Shown here: one piece after another, positions 22,742-35,382 of the stretch
How positions within the stretch are numbered: the stretch's first letter is position 1
Layout of the letters: every line of letters begins with the position of its first letter
From: Branchiostoma belcheri
Taxonomy: Eukaryota > Chordata > Leptocardii > Amphioxiformes > Branchiostomatidae
Length of the DNA: 64,000 nt
NCBI RefSeq assembly: GCF_001625305.1
Contig: NW_017802514.1
Coordinates: 110,284-174,283, forward strand
Reading direction: 5' to 3'
Notes under the pieces: generated by a model
Seen by the model: only the letters and a program-made list of their open reading frames with translations
Told to the model about the DNA's origin: nothing
Databases searched by the model: none
Made by a program: the position numbers and the translations under genes

Positions 22742-22855
22742 ACTCTCTCTCTCTCTCTCTCACAGTCACGCACACACAAACACACACACCGGCACGCATG
22801 CACGCACGCACACACACAAACACACACACTGACTCGCACACTCACACACACAGTA
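22742..22855. repeat. (CT)n / (AC)n compound microsatellite
   Basis: ctctctct for about 18 bases is followed by acac/acgc dinucleotide sequence interrupted by a few other bases. Confidence 0.9.
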
Positions 22856-23862
22856 ATACTTAGTTACAAAGTGTGGCTCAACATGCGACTATATCAGTGG
22901 CGGTGCTTCATAAAGCCTTCCTCACTACCTCACATGAAAGCTAGTAGTCCCAACAATGTCATCTTGGAATAGCAAACATAGTCAACTTATTTTTTTCATC
23001 AAACAATTTCCAATTATGCTTTATTAGTCTGTGCCTCAGGTCAAACTATTGTTAGCTTGAATTTTCAGCATGGCAGTGTGGATTCAGATTGTACTCCATC
23101 ATTGTAAACAAACGGTGTTCGAAATCTGTTCTGTTTGTATTATGATGTTTTCGCAAATCACTTGGTTTTCAAGTCTATCTTAATTTTAGTCTTCTCGAAA
23201 TGCGGGCACAGGGCAAATGTTGCTCCTATATATGATATTTTAAAATCGTTTTCTTTTTATGTATGATTGCTGAAAGATATTGGTGCCTATAATCTATGTT
23301 CTAATATTATTATGAGATACTAGATCACTCGTGGAAGATCATTATTTTCTTCAAAGTTTCATACAGCGTTATTTGTAATTTCATGTGTGCTTTCAATATC
23401 ACCATACTTTTAAACGTAGTCCACCCAGAATGCTACAAAACAGCCAGACACTGAGGGTTACACTTAAGACATTTTATTTCAACTCCCAAAACTTGACATC
23501 CAGACATTGTAGTGTACCATACCTGGTGGTGCCAATATCAATCGTGTTTGAGCTAGTAAAGACCAACGTCCTGTGACTCTTTCAAGTCTATTATGAACAT
23601 AATTTTTTTCCCTTATTTTGTATGTATATGACCTATGTTACGTTAACATTATATTATCACTCGCTTTTCCGGTCTGAACAATATTGTATTATTCAACATC
23701 AAATCTTAAAGTTATTCACTTCTGTCTGAAATTACATGACAATACACAATCATATTTACTTCATTTTATGACGTTTGTTTACTCCATAGAAACCATACAT
23801 CACTCACGGGCTCTACAGGCGTACATATATAGTACTAAACACTATGATGCAAAGTTACTGAA

Positions 23863-23895
23863 GTATATGATAAGATATTATATCTTATCATATAC
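23863..23895. repeat. Near-perfect 33-bp palindrome
   Basis: gtatatgataagatat and atatcttatcatatac are inverted about a central 't'. AT-rich; it could form a cruciform or mark a small foldback element. Confidence 0.6.
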
Positions 23896-24729
23896 CATAA
23901 GATAGTGGGGTACATGAAACAAGCAACTGAAATACAATGTACATTGCGGAAATGATGCAAATCATGGAAAATGCATAATTTTGCCGGATGTTAAAAATAA
24001 CATAAAAAGTTATTGTGTGACACCACATTCCGGGTTATATAATTATAGCATAGCATAGGAATTTAGGATGAGGGTCCATAGGAGGAGTACACCAGTACAG
24101 GAGAGGTGTATAAATTCTAGATGGGCTTTTGGCAGTTGTAGTGAATGCGCTCTTTCTTAGGCATGTTATGAGAGTGAAACTCCCTCCTACACACCCAAGG
24201 GTGGGAAGGGAACATTGCCCTTCATGATCAGTGCCTTGAAAAAAGCACTGTTAATGATCCTGTAATGAATTTCAACCACTCCAGCCTAGACTCTAGTTCA
24301 GAGTGACACATGCAGCATGCATGGTTTCAGCTAGTACGTAGTGATGGCACCCTATGGTGGGAGCCCTGTTTTGTACAGTTCCTGCAGTTGATCTATGCAA
24401 CCCTTGCTATCTTGATGACTGGTTTATTGATTAAAACATTTTGTAGCCCGGAGGATGAATTGCATGTTTCCTTACATCAGTGTCCACCTTGACCTTAACA
24501 ACTTTAAAATATCCTTCTAGCTAAGAATTTATTGATAAAATTGAATTGCGATCTCTGTACATGTACCATCAATTTCATTTGTGTATTGCTTGCATACTTG
24601 GTACAGTGCAATTGCTTGCTTCACAACCTCACCATCATAATAATAAATGATTATAACTTCACCACTTGAAACAGTAAGTGCCACATGCACAGCAAGCAAG
24701 GATACCCCACCAGAAAGTGACAAATGATG

Positions 24730-24775
24730 CAGCATGACTCTGGATCAGAAGGTCGCGAGTTCGAGTCCCAGGAGC
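24730..24775 (+). repeat. tRNA 3'-half relic
   Basis: gactctggatcagaaggtcg followed by cgagttcgagtcccaggag resembles the anticodon arm and T arm of a tRNA with a box B (GTTCGAGTCCC) and a following T run. No D arm or acceptor stem is found, so it is a relic or SINE piece. Confidence 0.3.
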
Positions 24776-25389
24776 TTCGTTTTTTTTCTTGCATGCTTCT
24801 GGGTTTCAGTCCAAACACTCAGATGCTTGTCATTTATAGAGAATGCTAATGTCTATGATTTTGTTTTGCTATGATACATAATAATTTTCAGGCTAATATC
24901 ATGGTAAATTATTGTTGTACAGACATTTTACAAAAGGTTTGGCACCACCAGCACTATATTACTTAGTAATACATAATGTTTCTCTTTTCTAATTTGAACC
25001 AAGAAGGAGTATAAAATGTCTTTGTAAGTTTCAAATAAGAGGCATTTAATTATAGAGCCGTAAAACCAGATTATTTTTTTACATGAAACAGATTTGCAAA
25101 CTAAGGTAGAACCCAAATTATCCTCCTTCCTGGTTACCAAAAAAGGAAATACTAAAAAAAAAAACAATTTTAGAGGAAGTCCTTGGAATGAGATGTACAT
25201 GTATATTATTAGTAGTATCCGCTTCAGCCTAGATACTGTCATAATCATTAGCAGGACAGCTAGCATCCAGGCTATAGCTTAATATTCCAATAGCAATCTC
25301 GGCAATTTTGGTAAAAATGTAGTTTAGGAGCTAGAATTTCAGTGAGACTGTAGTAAGTATACACTTTGGAAGTTTGGTCTCCGTACATA

Positions 25390-25903
25390 CTCTCATCTGC
25401 CAAATAAACATACGGGTACGTTTATTTTTTTGGGCCCAAACATCCACCCAGTACGTTCTTATTTTGCACAGTACGTTTATTAATTTTTTGAAAACCAGTA
25501 ATTTTTTTCAACTTCGTGTGAAAAAAATTGACAAATCATCGACGTGAAGACGTTTATAAACGCATATTGTAGCGAGAAACCTGTCATTTTCGGGCCGGTT
25601 TTTGCAATCATCGCGTGCATAAATTCGTCTGAATGTTCTATTGTCATGGGTGGTGCTTATCAAAATACAAAATATTAAATGCTCTTTTTTATTGTCTATT
25701 TAAATTCCTAATTGCAAATAACAGTTAAAGATTTGTGCATATATCAGTAAGGGTGCATTTTAGTACAAGAGACACAGGTTACCCGTCAATTTTGGTAATT
25801 TTCTGGGGGGTACGTTTATTCCGGGGGTATGTTTATTTGATTTTGAAGATTTGTCCGGGGGGTACGTTTATTCCAGGGGGTATGTTTATTCGGCAGATGA
25901 GAG
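25390..25903. mobile_element. TA-flanked MITE, CTCTCATCTGCC termini
   Basis: The inverted ends CTCTCATCTGCC(A/G)AATAAACAT extend about 22 bp with one mismatch and are flanked by TA on each side (25388-25389, 25904-25905). The interior repeats 'gggggtacgtttatt' and 'gtatgtttatt' near the right end. Non-autonomous; the TA target suggests a Tc1/mariner-type mover. Confidence 0.75.
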
Positions 25904-26779
25904 TATTCAGTTTCCAAATTTTGCTATAGATAGGAGCAATTAATTTCTGTTTTTTGAGCCCCGTATGCTATTGTTGTACAGAATTGTCAGAAATGAAGAC
26001 ATAAATGATTGATTTCTGCCAATCTCAAAACTGCAGGGTTTACCATGTCCTTTTACAAAACCCAAAAATCTTAGAACACTGAAATTTACTTCTATGACTT
26101 CTTATGTTGTCTTGTCAAAACACCAAATGTTAGCTCTATAACTTTTTTATCAAAGCAAGAAATTTCTGTACAGTTGTTAAAACATTTAAGCAAAAATTGA
26201 GCCAAATTGAAAAAAAAAATTGAGTGCGAGCCAATAAACCAATCAGCAAACTCTGATAATAAAACGCATGAATGTGGCTGATTCGAAACAAAGCAAAAAT
26301 CAACAACAAAAAATGAACCTGAAAAAAAGAAAACATGAAAGAAGTTAATGTGCACATTGAATTTTTCAGCCTTTTCTCTTCATTTCCAAATTAATCTTAA
26401 ACAAATTAGAATATTACCAGACATTGTCATTTTTCTTTCATTTTGTTACAATGTAAATATTCGCATATTGGCACTTTTCATTTAAATTTGAATTTGAAGT
26501 ACAAAATGTTATTTAAAATGATATGTATGATCCTCTTAAAATACAATTGTTTACCAGAGCAATTTAAGACAAAGATTACCTGTGTCCAAAACAATTGAAG
26601 AGTTTTCCCCCCATTTTTGTTGCAATATTGCAAGAGCCCCAGACTGATATACAATGTACACACCTATTTTAGCTGCCAAATCTATTTAGTCCTTTTGACA
26701 AATTCCTCCTAGATTCCCAGACTCAGCATGCAGCTTAAATAGAATTGGATACCAGCCTAGGACATGAACAGGGCACGGT

Positions 26780-29587
26780 CTAGATGAGTCTGGCCAGGGA
26801 AGGGGAGTTGTAGCAAGCTGCCTTGCTGGAGCGCAGAGCGGCGCTTGCATTCTGCTGGAAGGTGGGGGACTTTGAGTTTGAGTTTGACTTTGTGGCACCC
26901 GACAGGGAAGGGGAGTTGTAGCAAACTGCCTTGCCGGTATGCAGAGGGGTGCTTGCGTTCCGCTGGTAGGCAGGGGGCTTTGTGGCACCCGATAGGGATG
27001 GGGAGTTATACTTATAGCAAACTGCCCTGCCGGTACGCAGAGCAGTGCTTGCATTCTGCTGGTAGATGGGGGGCTTTGTAGCACCCTGGTTGGGCAGAAT
27101 GACTGGGTGCTGATAGCAGTTTTTGCCAGATTTATTGCCGTCATTTTGACCATAGCCAGCCCTTTCCCTGTTTGGTGCCTGACGGGGGCGCTCTGCGCTG
27201 TACGGGCGGGACGGCACGGGGTGTGTCTGCGCGCGGGGGCGGGCTGCGTACGCTGCGCCAAGCTTGGCCTGGCCGTACGGGACGGCTTCTGAGCGGGAAG
27301 AAGAAGCCCTGCGCAAATCAGGGTGGTCCTGGAAACCACCCTCAGCGTAAGGGCTGATCACTGAAACACCCGAGCTGTTGTGATCCTCGAAACGACCTTC
27401 AGCGTAGGGGCTGATCATTGAGCCATCCGAGTTGCCACCTGACAAAGGCCACCTGCGGGAAGCCGGACCTGCGCCGTTACCTGGGGCTTTGCTACTCCTA
27501 ACCACACACCAGGCACAGAACAAAATCACCGGCCACTCAACAGCGGCCAGTAACCAGCCAGCAACTGCCAACACCTTGTACCATGTGCATGTGTCGTCAA
27601 GGCCACCATGAGTCGTGCTAGTGGGCAGTGGTGTAGAGGGGATACTGGCCGAGTGTGGTGTCTTGTTTGTGAGAGGTATCTCTGTCGCTGTTGTCATGTC
27701 AGAGTGTGCGCGCTCGCTTGCCACAAAGACGGCAGTGTGGGAGCCAGTTTCGGAAGAAGCCGTACATGTGGTGTTCCCAAAGGACAAGGGCTCGGTGCCC
27801 GTGGTGTCAAGCCAAAGGGTAAAGCAGGACTTCCCCATGTAGTTTGAACACAGGCTGTGATTTCCTGATTCTGGTACCTTGCATTTCACCCACCCCTCAG
27901 CCTTTAGGGCGGTCACCACCCTCACGGTTAGGTTACCTGTCGGGAGACTGTCGTGTGTGGTCGTGTCTTTGTCGTACGTCATGTTAAAGGAGTGTCGTGA
28001 GTCGTTTGCAGGGAAGGTCCAGGACACTTGGGGCAGCTGTTCCCAGTACACCCTGCCAATGGCCCTGTACTTGTTATCAGCAATGCGTTCGGCTGTAACG
28101 ATCTCCACTAGCGGTGGCGGGCAGGGCAGTGTGTTGCTGGGATAGACTGGCGCGGGGAGGTTTTGCATCAGCACCGAGGGGGGACAGCTGGCTGGATGGG
28201 GAGAGCCTATGTTGACTATATAATGCCACTTGAACTTCGGGTCCTTGACACTCTCGTTTTCGTACAGCCAATCATTTGCACATGTACAGCGCAGACGATT
28301 GCTCATGTAGATTCTTTTGTAAGACAACCCCCTCCCTTCCAGTGCAATGGCGGCAACACCATTTCCATACACGACGAGAGTGCCTGGAAACGATTGCTTG
28401 AACCAACTACCAGACAGAAAGGTCAGCCTGTTTTCTGCAAGGTTTAGGGAATTCAATTTTGTGTTTGAGTGGAACGCGCCATCAGCAATGTGGGAGATTT
28501 TATTACCCTCCAGGTTCAAGTACTCCAGTCGCTCAAGCCCATGGAACATTGCCGCGTCGATCGAGCGCAGTTTGTTCTGCACAACGCGGACATATTCTAC
28601 GGGCTTGATCGCCTGCAGGGTCCCCGGTTCTACGTTAGTGATGTGATTGGCACTTACGTCAAATCCGGGTGGCTGCACTCCCAGGAACGCGCCTGGCGAC
28701 AGCGTCAGGATTTGGTTGTCCACCAGACTGAGGTAGGACAACCTGGGCAGCCCATGGAAGCAGCCATCCTGCAGCAGAACCATACACAATACAGATGGCT
28801 CACGGAGTTCAATTTGAAGCATCGCATTAGTTGAACATAAACTTTATTTCTACAACAATTTTACACAACAAGAACCATATTATGAGACTTGTCTACCTCA
28901 CAAAGAATATCTTATTTGAGATGAGTCCTATATTAAAAAAAAATTGGATGTCAATGTGTGCTATTTGTCAAACCCCATTACCTCCAGATGTGTCAGGTTG
29001 TTCTCGAAGAGCAGCAGATACTCGAGACCCTTCATCCCAGCAAACGTGCCGTTCTTCAGAGTCTGGACATTGCTCCGCCAGATGACCAGGGTAGATACCT
29101 GTGGCAACTTAGCAAACGCCCCTACCTCTATTGCCGTTAGGTTACAATCCACAAACCACAGCCTGCACATTCTACCACATGGGATCTTTGAGAGGATCTC
29201 TGCCTTGTCAGTGCCAAGCTTTCCGACATTGTTGCCAACAATCATGATGCTGGTTCTCATTTGTGGCGAGGGGTTCTGAGTGGGACCCCCCTGGGTAGGC
29301 CTTGTTTCGTTTGAGCAAATCTGACAGGACTGGAACACCTGACTCAAAGCAAAATATCCATTAAAGGGCCCTTTGTAGCTTGTTCCTTTGGACGGGTACT
29401 TGGTCCACTTGTACTGGTACGCTCCAATATCATACCGGTACTCATGACCATCGCTACGGCTGTCACCTACACCACACTTCGCCACGGGCACTTCACGGCA
29501 GCTCTGCCAGCTACCTGCGTCTACACATGGCACTAGCAGCTGCATAAGCAGCAACAAAGAGACTTTTGCCATCAGCTTTATCGCCAT
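26780..29587 (-). CDS. Leucine-rich repeat single-pass membrane receptor
   Basis: Two exons, 29587-28982 and 28768-26780, join in phase 0 (CTGGAG|gtaatg ... ctgcag|GATGGC) into 864 aa. A signal peptide (residues 1-24, LLLLMQLLVPCVDA) is followed by an unfamiliar Cys/Tyr-rich region (25-105). From about 137 come roughly seven LRRs of the LxxLxLxxNxL type, then an LRR C-terminal cap (CTCANDWLY ... CPP, about 366-395). Residues about 425-530 are an Ig-like or unassigned beta domain, then a Ser/Thr-rich stalk with N-glycosylation sites. The membrane helix is at about 597-625. The ~240-residue cytoplasmic tail has a duplicated ISPYAEG(R/G)F(E/Q)DH motif and three units ending CYxxNSPSL. It resembles the expanded lancelet LRR/LRR-Ig receptors. 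Ligand unknown. Confidence 0.88.
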
Positions 29588-30407
29588 GATAGAAGGTTAA
29601 CACACCATACTATTGAAAGCAATGAGCTAATAGTCAACAGAAGGCTTACCACATGACAAGTTGGTTTTGTACAGCACAGAAAGCAGCCGTGTTCCCTCCA
29701 CGGGTGCGCAACAGCGCTCTGATCCTCACCAATCACGCAGCCTGTCATGCATTTTGATTGTTATTGCAAGAACCAACCAACAAGAATGCCCTTGACAAGG
29801 GCGTTGTGAAAGCACAGACGCATTTTTAGGAGGCTTAAGATTTTACAAGCCGCATGCTTTGCCATATTGCAACTTACGAACAATGTATTAGTCTGTGTAT
29901 GAAGGAAACACAAAATGATTGCTAGCTTCACATCTTTGATCCAAATATGCATTTTCATAACAGCTAGCCTGTCAAAGATGCTTGTGGCCGGGTGAATATA
30001 CGCAACAGGCTGACAAATAAGAAAACAAGAAGTTGACAAAAACTTGGTAGAATTTATTAGCCTGATGTTTCTGATTTGTGCAGTGAAGATTTATCCCTCT
30101 GTGTCAGATGTAGGAGTTTTGTGCTATTTATATTATATACTTTGTTTTGCAAAACTTTGCAAGACAAGAATGCCCCGTACCGCCAGTCTTTAGGGTCCTG
30201 ACCTAGTGGGGTCATGATGTAAGCATGTCTGTCATTGTCGTGAGAGACCAGAATGTAAGGTTATTGGTCCTGTAAACATGAACGTAAACATAAAAACTTC
30301 CTGTGCTGTATAAAAAAGGTTCGTTGTTGCTTGAACCTTTTTTATACTTAAAATTCTCTGGACATGTGGTTGATTGAAAGTTTCCTGCCAAAAAAAATGA
30401 TTGTGCT
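29588..30407. other. Region upstream of LRR gene
   Basis: No exon is seen. A 14-bp perfect stem-loop lies at 30309-30346, just outside the giant inverted repeat. Confidence 0.45.
30309..30346. repeat. Perfect 14-bp stem-loop
   Basis: tataaaaaaggttc (30309-30322) pairs exactly with gaaccttttttata (30333-30346) around a 10-base loop. The stem is too short for a typical pre-miRNA; it may be a foldback remnant. Confidence 0.7.
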
Positions 30408-30840
30408 TATTGTCTGTGTATGACAGAGCTGATAACACCTTGTAACTTGACCTTGTTTTCATGTGATTCTGTAGTTAGCTGTGTGCTGAGGGTTTGCCAG
30501 CTCCGCAAGTGTTCCTGTCCAGATGAGATTAGACTTGTGATGGCAGAGGCACCAGGTGATCGGATACAGGAGGATCAGGCCAGGTGAGGAAAATTGGAAC
30601 TCTGCATTTTGCTTACCATTTACTTGATTATTTGAGACAAGTATGTAACTTGGTATCTCTACATAGTTAGGTGGCTGCTGACTGATGCAGTAGTGATGAT
30701 TCCTGTCTGAACCTGACAAGACTGGATTGGACCAGACCAGACCAGGCGACCCTATAAGAATATCAGGTGAGAAAGATCTTAATTCTGTATTTTGCAAATT
30801 CCACTTGCTTGGTGTATTTGAGGAAAGTGTGTAACTTGTT

Positions 30841-31752
30841 GCCTCCGGGGGAGGAGACATCCTTCCGCGGAAGGGCTTTGTGAGAGTTTTAGAATTTCAC
30901 GTTCGCAGCGATTCCTCGCGTTTGAGTGGACGGATTCTTTTGAGACTCGGTATATGTTTTGCTATCGGGCTGCAGATGATGCACGTTCTTTTGTTTTTAT
31001 TGTATATGTGTTTTCGGGCGTGAAAATGGAGCCTTTTGATGGCCCCAGAACACCCCTTGAGTGAGAAAGTGGGTCGCGACCGTCGATCTTTTGCGTGTGT
31101 CAGATATAGTTGGTCTCGTCCACAGTCGCACAGAGGGGTGAAGGGTCTCAATAAATTCTTAGTCTTGCGGCGCGCAACAATTGTTGTTGTGCACATACAT
31201 CTTCTGTATGCGAGGCGCAACAAATATTGTTTGGAGGGTATTTTTAGTACGCGTTCACAGGACGCGTGATCGGCAGCAACTTCCGGGTTGGTCAATGGGT
31301 CAGGGGTCAACGTACTCTTGCGCAATCTTTGTTTTGGATGTTTTCGGCGTATATTACGACTACTAACTTACAAATACCGCGGTATACGGTCTTAGACGTT
31401 CTCGGCGTGCATTTTTACCGAGGATTCAGACCTTTACTTCCCCGATTTATATGAAGAATTGGCGGAAAATGGAGGAAGTGACAATAAGGATGGCTTGCTA
31501 CTTCAGCCGTTATTTTTAACGTCTGATTTAACGGTTCCGGTTGTCATTCTGAGTTTCATTACGAGTTCATTGCGGCAGATTAAATAGAAGTTCATAAGTT
31601 CATGGGTACATGTTATGGGGATGAAAATGTTGACCTGTGTTAACACAACCAGGAACGCTAAACACATAAAATTCAACACCATCAACTATACATAACAAAC
31701 AACATATAGAAATATACAATAAAAAGCCCGGAGGTATAAAATCTCAGATTTT
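30841..31752. mobile_element. 912-bp insertion in the left arm of the inverted repeat
   Basis: This block is missing from the matching place in the right arm. It is bounded by a perfect 7-bp repeat ACTTGTT (30834-30840 and 31753-31759). The left end begins GCCTCCGGGG and the right end contains CCCGGAGG 20 bp before the boundary. It is CpG-richer than its surroundings. It has no recognisable coding sequence. Confidence 0.7.
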
Positions 31753-33039
31753 ACTTGTTATATCTGTAATATAGTACTTGGTAACTTCTTTCTGTTGCTA
31801 ATATGTCAGAATTACAGTCACTGTAACTTTAAAGAAATAACACACAGCCTAGATTTTTTTTGAGTTACAGCATTTTTTATTTTTCTACATCAGATTTATT
31901 GATAAGCAAATGGATATTTCAATTGTTCAATCTTGTCTATCATTTAATGGCCATTCGAATGGGAGATGTTTGTGCTTCACACTAATTATCCCTTCATTAT
32001 TACATGTAGGTGTGTCCTGACGTTCCTGTGCTGACTGGCAACTCCTGTCCACTGCAGACCAAATGAGAGCTTAGCAAACTAGTTGACTTGAAGACACAGA
32101 CAACATTTGAGACACAGCACAGAAGAAGACCAAGACATTGAACTGGTAAGTTTGTATTTCCAAACATACATTTCAAAGGTTGACATGTTACAAAGATAAC
32201 CTACATAGTGCCATTAGTGGCAGTTTTGTCTGTATTGAATATAAACATTTTTTGGGGTTGGCTACATCCTTTTTTTGTAAAATGTAATCAGATTTAGCTA
32301 TAAGTACATCTGATTCGATGGAGGTTAAACATGCAGGTGATGAGATGAATATTCAGCAGAAAACTGTTACTCAAGCAACTGGATAGATTTTGAAAACTAT
32401 CAGACATTTAAAGAAGCATCCACCTCTTTTCTTCAGACCGTGAATACGAAAGTACTGTGAAAAATCGTAATTTTCCGTAAATCTTAGAGCACACCAATTT
32501 CAGATTTGCCTGCTTGATTTTTTCATGATTTCCAAGAAAATTATGCTCACATTTTGGCACATAAACAAAGCCCTTGTCTTCCTTGTTACTGTCACGATTT
32601 TTCCATTTATCCATGCAGTGATTTGATTTAAAGATGAAAATTCATTGTTCGAGTTATATAAACCAGCGGTTTGTGGCTCCTACCATACCACAGTGTATTT
32701 GGAGTATAAAAGGATGCCAGGCGGACTAATTAAAAAATTTTCCCCAAAAATCTGTGATAAAATTGGCATGACCATTGTAAACATTTTCTTAGGAAGGCCA
32801 ATTGCTGACTTTTGTTTTTCTGTTTTCAAGATGACATTAGCAGGAGGAAGGACCAGACTTTTGTTGACAGATCTCAACCTGAGTGTGTAAAAGAAGATGG
32901 GGAGGTGTGAGTATGTTTCCTTATTAACACAAGACAACACTCCATGTGCACACACTTGCACTCGCAGTTCTCTCTTTTGCCCAGTTCACTCTACTCTGAG
33001 GGTCAGCAAGCCTTTTTAGGTGAGGAGCCATTTGACGTT

Positions 33040-33660
33040 AATCATCTTTAATTCCATGACAATTAGCTGAATGCCAAATTGCCCAAAAATTGTCATTTTG
33101 GACCTCTATAACAAAAGTATCTTTGTCCGCCACTTCAATTCCACGTTTTAATCCTGAATTCATGTTAAGCATCACTGAAAATTTTTCATATTTAGTTGAA
33201 TATGCCAAATTGCCCCAAAATTGTCGCTTTGGACCTATACACAGTTAAGTTCTCCCGCCAAAAAGCTTTGAATGAACTCCACATTGTTATCGTCTTTGTA
33301 TCGTATAGTATAGTGGAATGCCAAATTGCCCCAAAATTGTTGCTTTCGACCTGTACACTTCTAAATTCTCGTGCCAAAAAACTTTGTATCATAGTCGGCC
33401 ACGTTGTTATCCTGAATTCCTTTTTTTTAGTGTCATATCTTAGCCGGGCACATTAATTTAATAGCTCTCGTCTTCAAAATTTGTCGATTTGGACCTTTGT
33501 TTGCACCCAAAGAACTTAGCAGGCCACATTAACCCCACAGTGATTCCTTATTAAGTCCATTTTCCCGCCAAAAAAAAAAACTAATTGGCACCCTCACCTG
33601 TTTAATTAATTGGATTAAGTTTTCCCGCCAAAAAACTTAGTATATAGAGCACTCTAACCT
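33040..33660. repeat. Degenerate ~110-bp repeats in left arm
   Basis: Units containing 'gccaaattgccccaaaattg', 'ctttggacctatac' and 'cccgccaaaaa' recur at least four times (about 33068, 33210, 33320, 33470). The reverse-complement counterpart is at about 34140-34760. Confidence 0.65.
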
Positions 33661-34139
33661 TGAACTTGTGCCCCCCTCCCCACTCTTCCTGCCCACCTCC
33701 CACACTTCAGAGTATGTTAGTTACACTGTTCTCTGGACTTCTTCGAACATGTAGTCACCACACTCTGCTACACAAACACTTTGTTGATCGAGGGCAGTTT
33801 TTTCACCACTTAGACTTTAGAATAATCTCTCGCTCTCCTGGTTGGTCAATGCACTAAGTGTACTCCCCGGGGGATGTCTTTTCGGAGACATTGATGCTTC
33901 GACACATCAGTATACCAGTGCAATTGACTTACCAGGAGAGCGAGAGATCATTCTAAAGTCTAAGTGGTGGAAAAACTGCACTTGATAAACCAAGTGTTTG
34001 TGTAGCAGAGTGTGGTGACTACATGTTCGAAAAAGTCAAGAGAACAGTGTATTTACAAACATACTCTGAGTTGTGGAAGAAGTGTGGGAGATGGGCAGGA
34101 AGAGTGGGGAGGGGGGCACAAGTTCAAGGTTAGAGTGCT

Positions 34140-34760
34140 CTATATACTAAGTTTTTTGGCGGGAAAACTTAATCCAATTAATTAAACAGGTGAGGGTGCC
34201 AATTAGTTTTTTTTTGGCAGGAAAATGGACTTAGGAATCACTGTGGGATTAATGTGGCCTGTTCTTTGGCAAGACAATTTAAGTGCAAGCAAAGGTTCAA
34301 ATCAACAATTTTGAAGAGGATAGCTATTAAAGTTTTTTGGCACAAGAATTTAGAAATGTACGGGTCGAAAGCAACAATTTTGGGGCAATTTGGCATTCCA
34401 CTATACGATACAAAGAGGATAACAACGTGGAGTTAATTCAAAGCTTTATGGTGGGAAAATTTAACTGTCTATAAGGTCCAAAGCGACAATTTTGGGGCAA
34501 TTTGGCATATATACAAGCTATGAAATTAATGTGGCCAACTAAGATACAAAGAGATAACAACGTGGAGTTAATTCAAAGCTTTTTTGGCAGGAAAATCTAA
34601 CTGTGTATAGGTCCAAAGGGACAATTTGGGGGCAATTTGGCATATACAACTTACAAGCTATGAAATTAATGTGGCCAACTAAGATACAAAGTTTTTTGGC
34701 ACGAGAATTTAGAAGTGTACGGGTCGAAAGCAACAATTTTGGGGCAATTGGGCAAAGGAG
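34140..34760. repeat. Degenerate ~110-bp repeats in right arm (inverted copy)
   Basis: Mirror image of the left-arm repeats, with 'caattttggggcaatttggc' recurring near 34373, 34488 and 34735, and 'ttttttggcggga' words. Confidence 0.65.
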
Positions 34761-35382
34761 AGAATTGCGAGTGCAAGTGTGTGCATGTGGAATACTAGTG
34801 TTGTCTTGTGTTATTATAAGGAAACATACTCACACCTCCCCATCTTCTTTTACACACACTCAAGTTGAGATCTGCCAACAAAAGTCTGGTCCTTCATTCT
34901 GCTATAGTCTGGTCTCCAGATCATCCACAATGTCGTCTTGAAGACAGAGAACACAAGTCAGTGTATTGAAAGCAACGATAGGCGTGCTAAGAAAATGTTT
35001 ACATGTTGTGCTATGGTCACACCAATTTTATCAAAGATTTTACAAAATTTCAATAAAGCAATGCAGTCTAGGCAATACAATTTTAGTCCTCCTGGCATCC
35101 CTTGATACTCCAAATAACGTGAGCCACAAATTCAACTTCTGAAACTGGGCTGGTTCATAATTCAGGCAATAAATTTTAAACTTTCAATCAAATCACTGCA
35201 TGGATAAATAGAAAAATCTACAGTAGCAACAAAGTCAATGACTTTCCTTCATCTGCTGGTGCCAAAATGTCAGCATATTTTTTTCGGAAATCATAAAAAA
35301 ATCAAGCAGGTAAATCTGAGAACCGTGTGGTCTAAGATTCACTGTAAATTACGATTTTTCACAGTACTTTCGTATTCACGGT

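Larger units (their letters stand above)
22057..26779. other. Intergenic sequence, microsatellites and MITEs, no gene recognised
   Basis: No splice-supported exon was found. The stretch holds (ct)n/(ac)n microsatellites at 22742-22855, a 33-bp near-perfect palindrome at 23863-23895, a possible tRNA relic at 24730-24775 and the TA-flanked MITE at 25390-25903. The part next to 26779 is the likely 3' UTR of the LRR gene. Confidence 0.45.

Noticed and set aside
22742-22855. CRISPR-like array or coding repeat
   Set aside because: It is an ordinary dinucleotide microsatellite with no spacers; the genome is animal.
27107-28145. Plus-strand frames opposite the LRR gene
   Set aside because: Shadows of the well-supported minus-strand exon.
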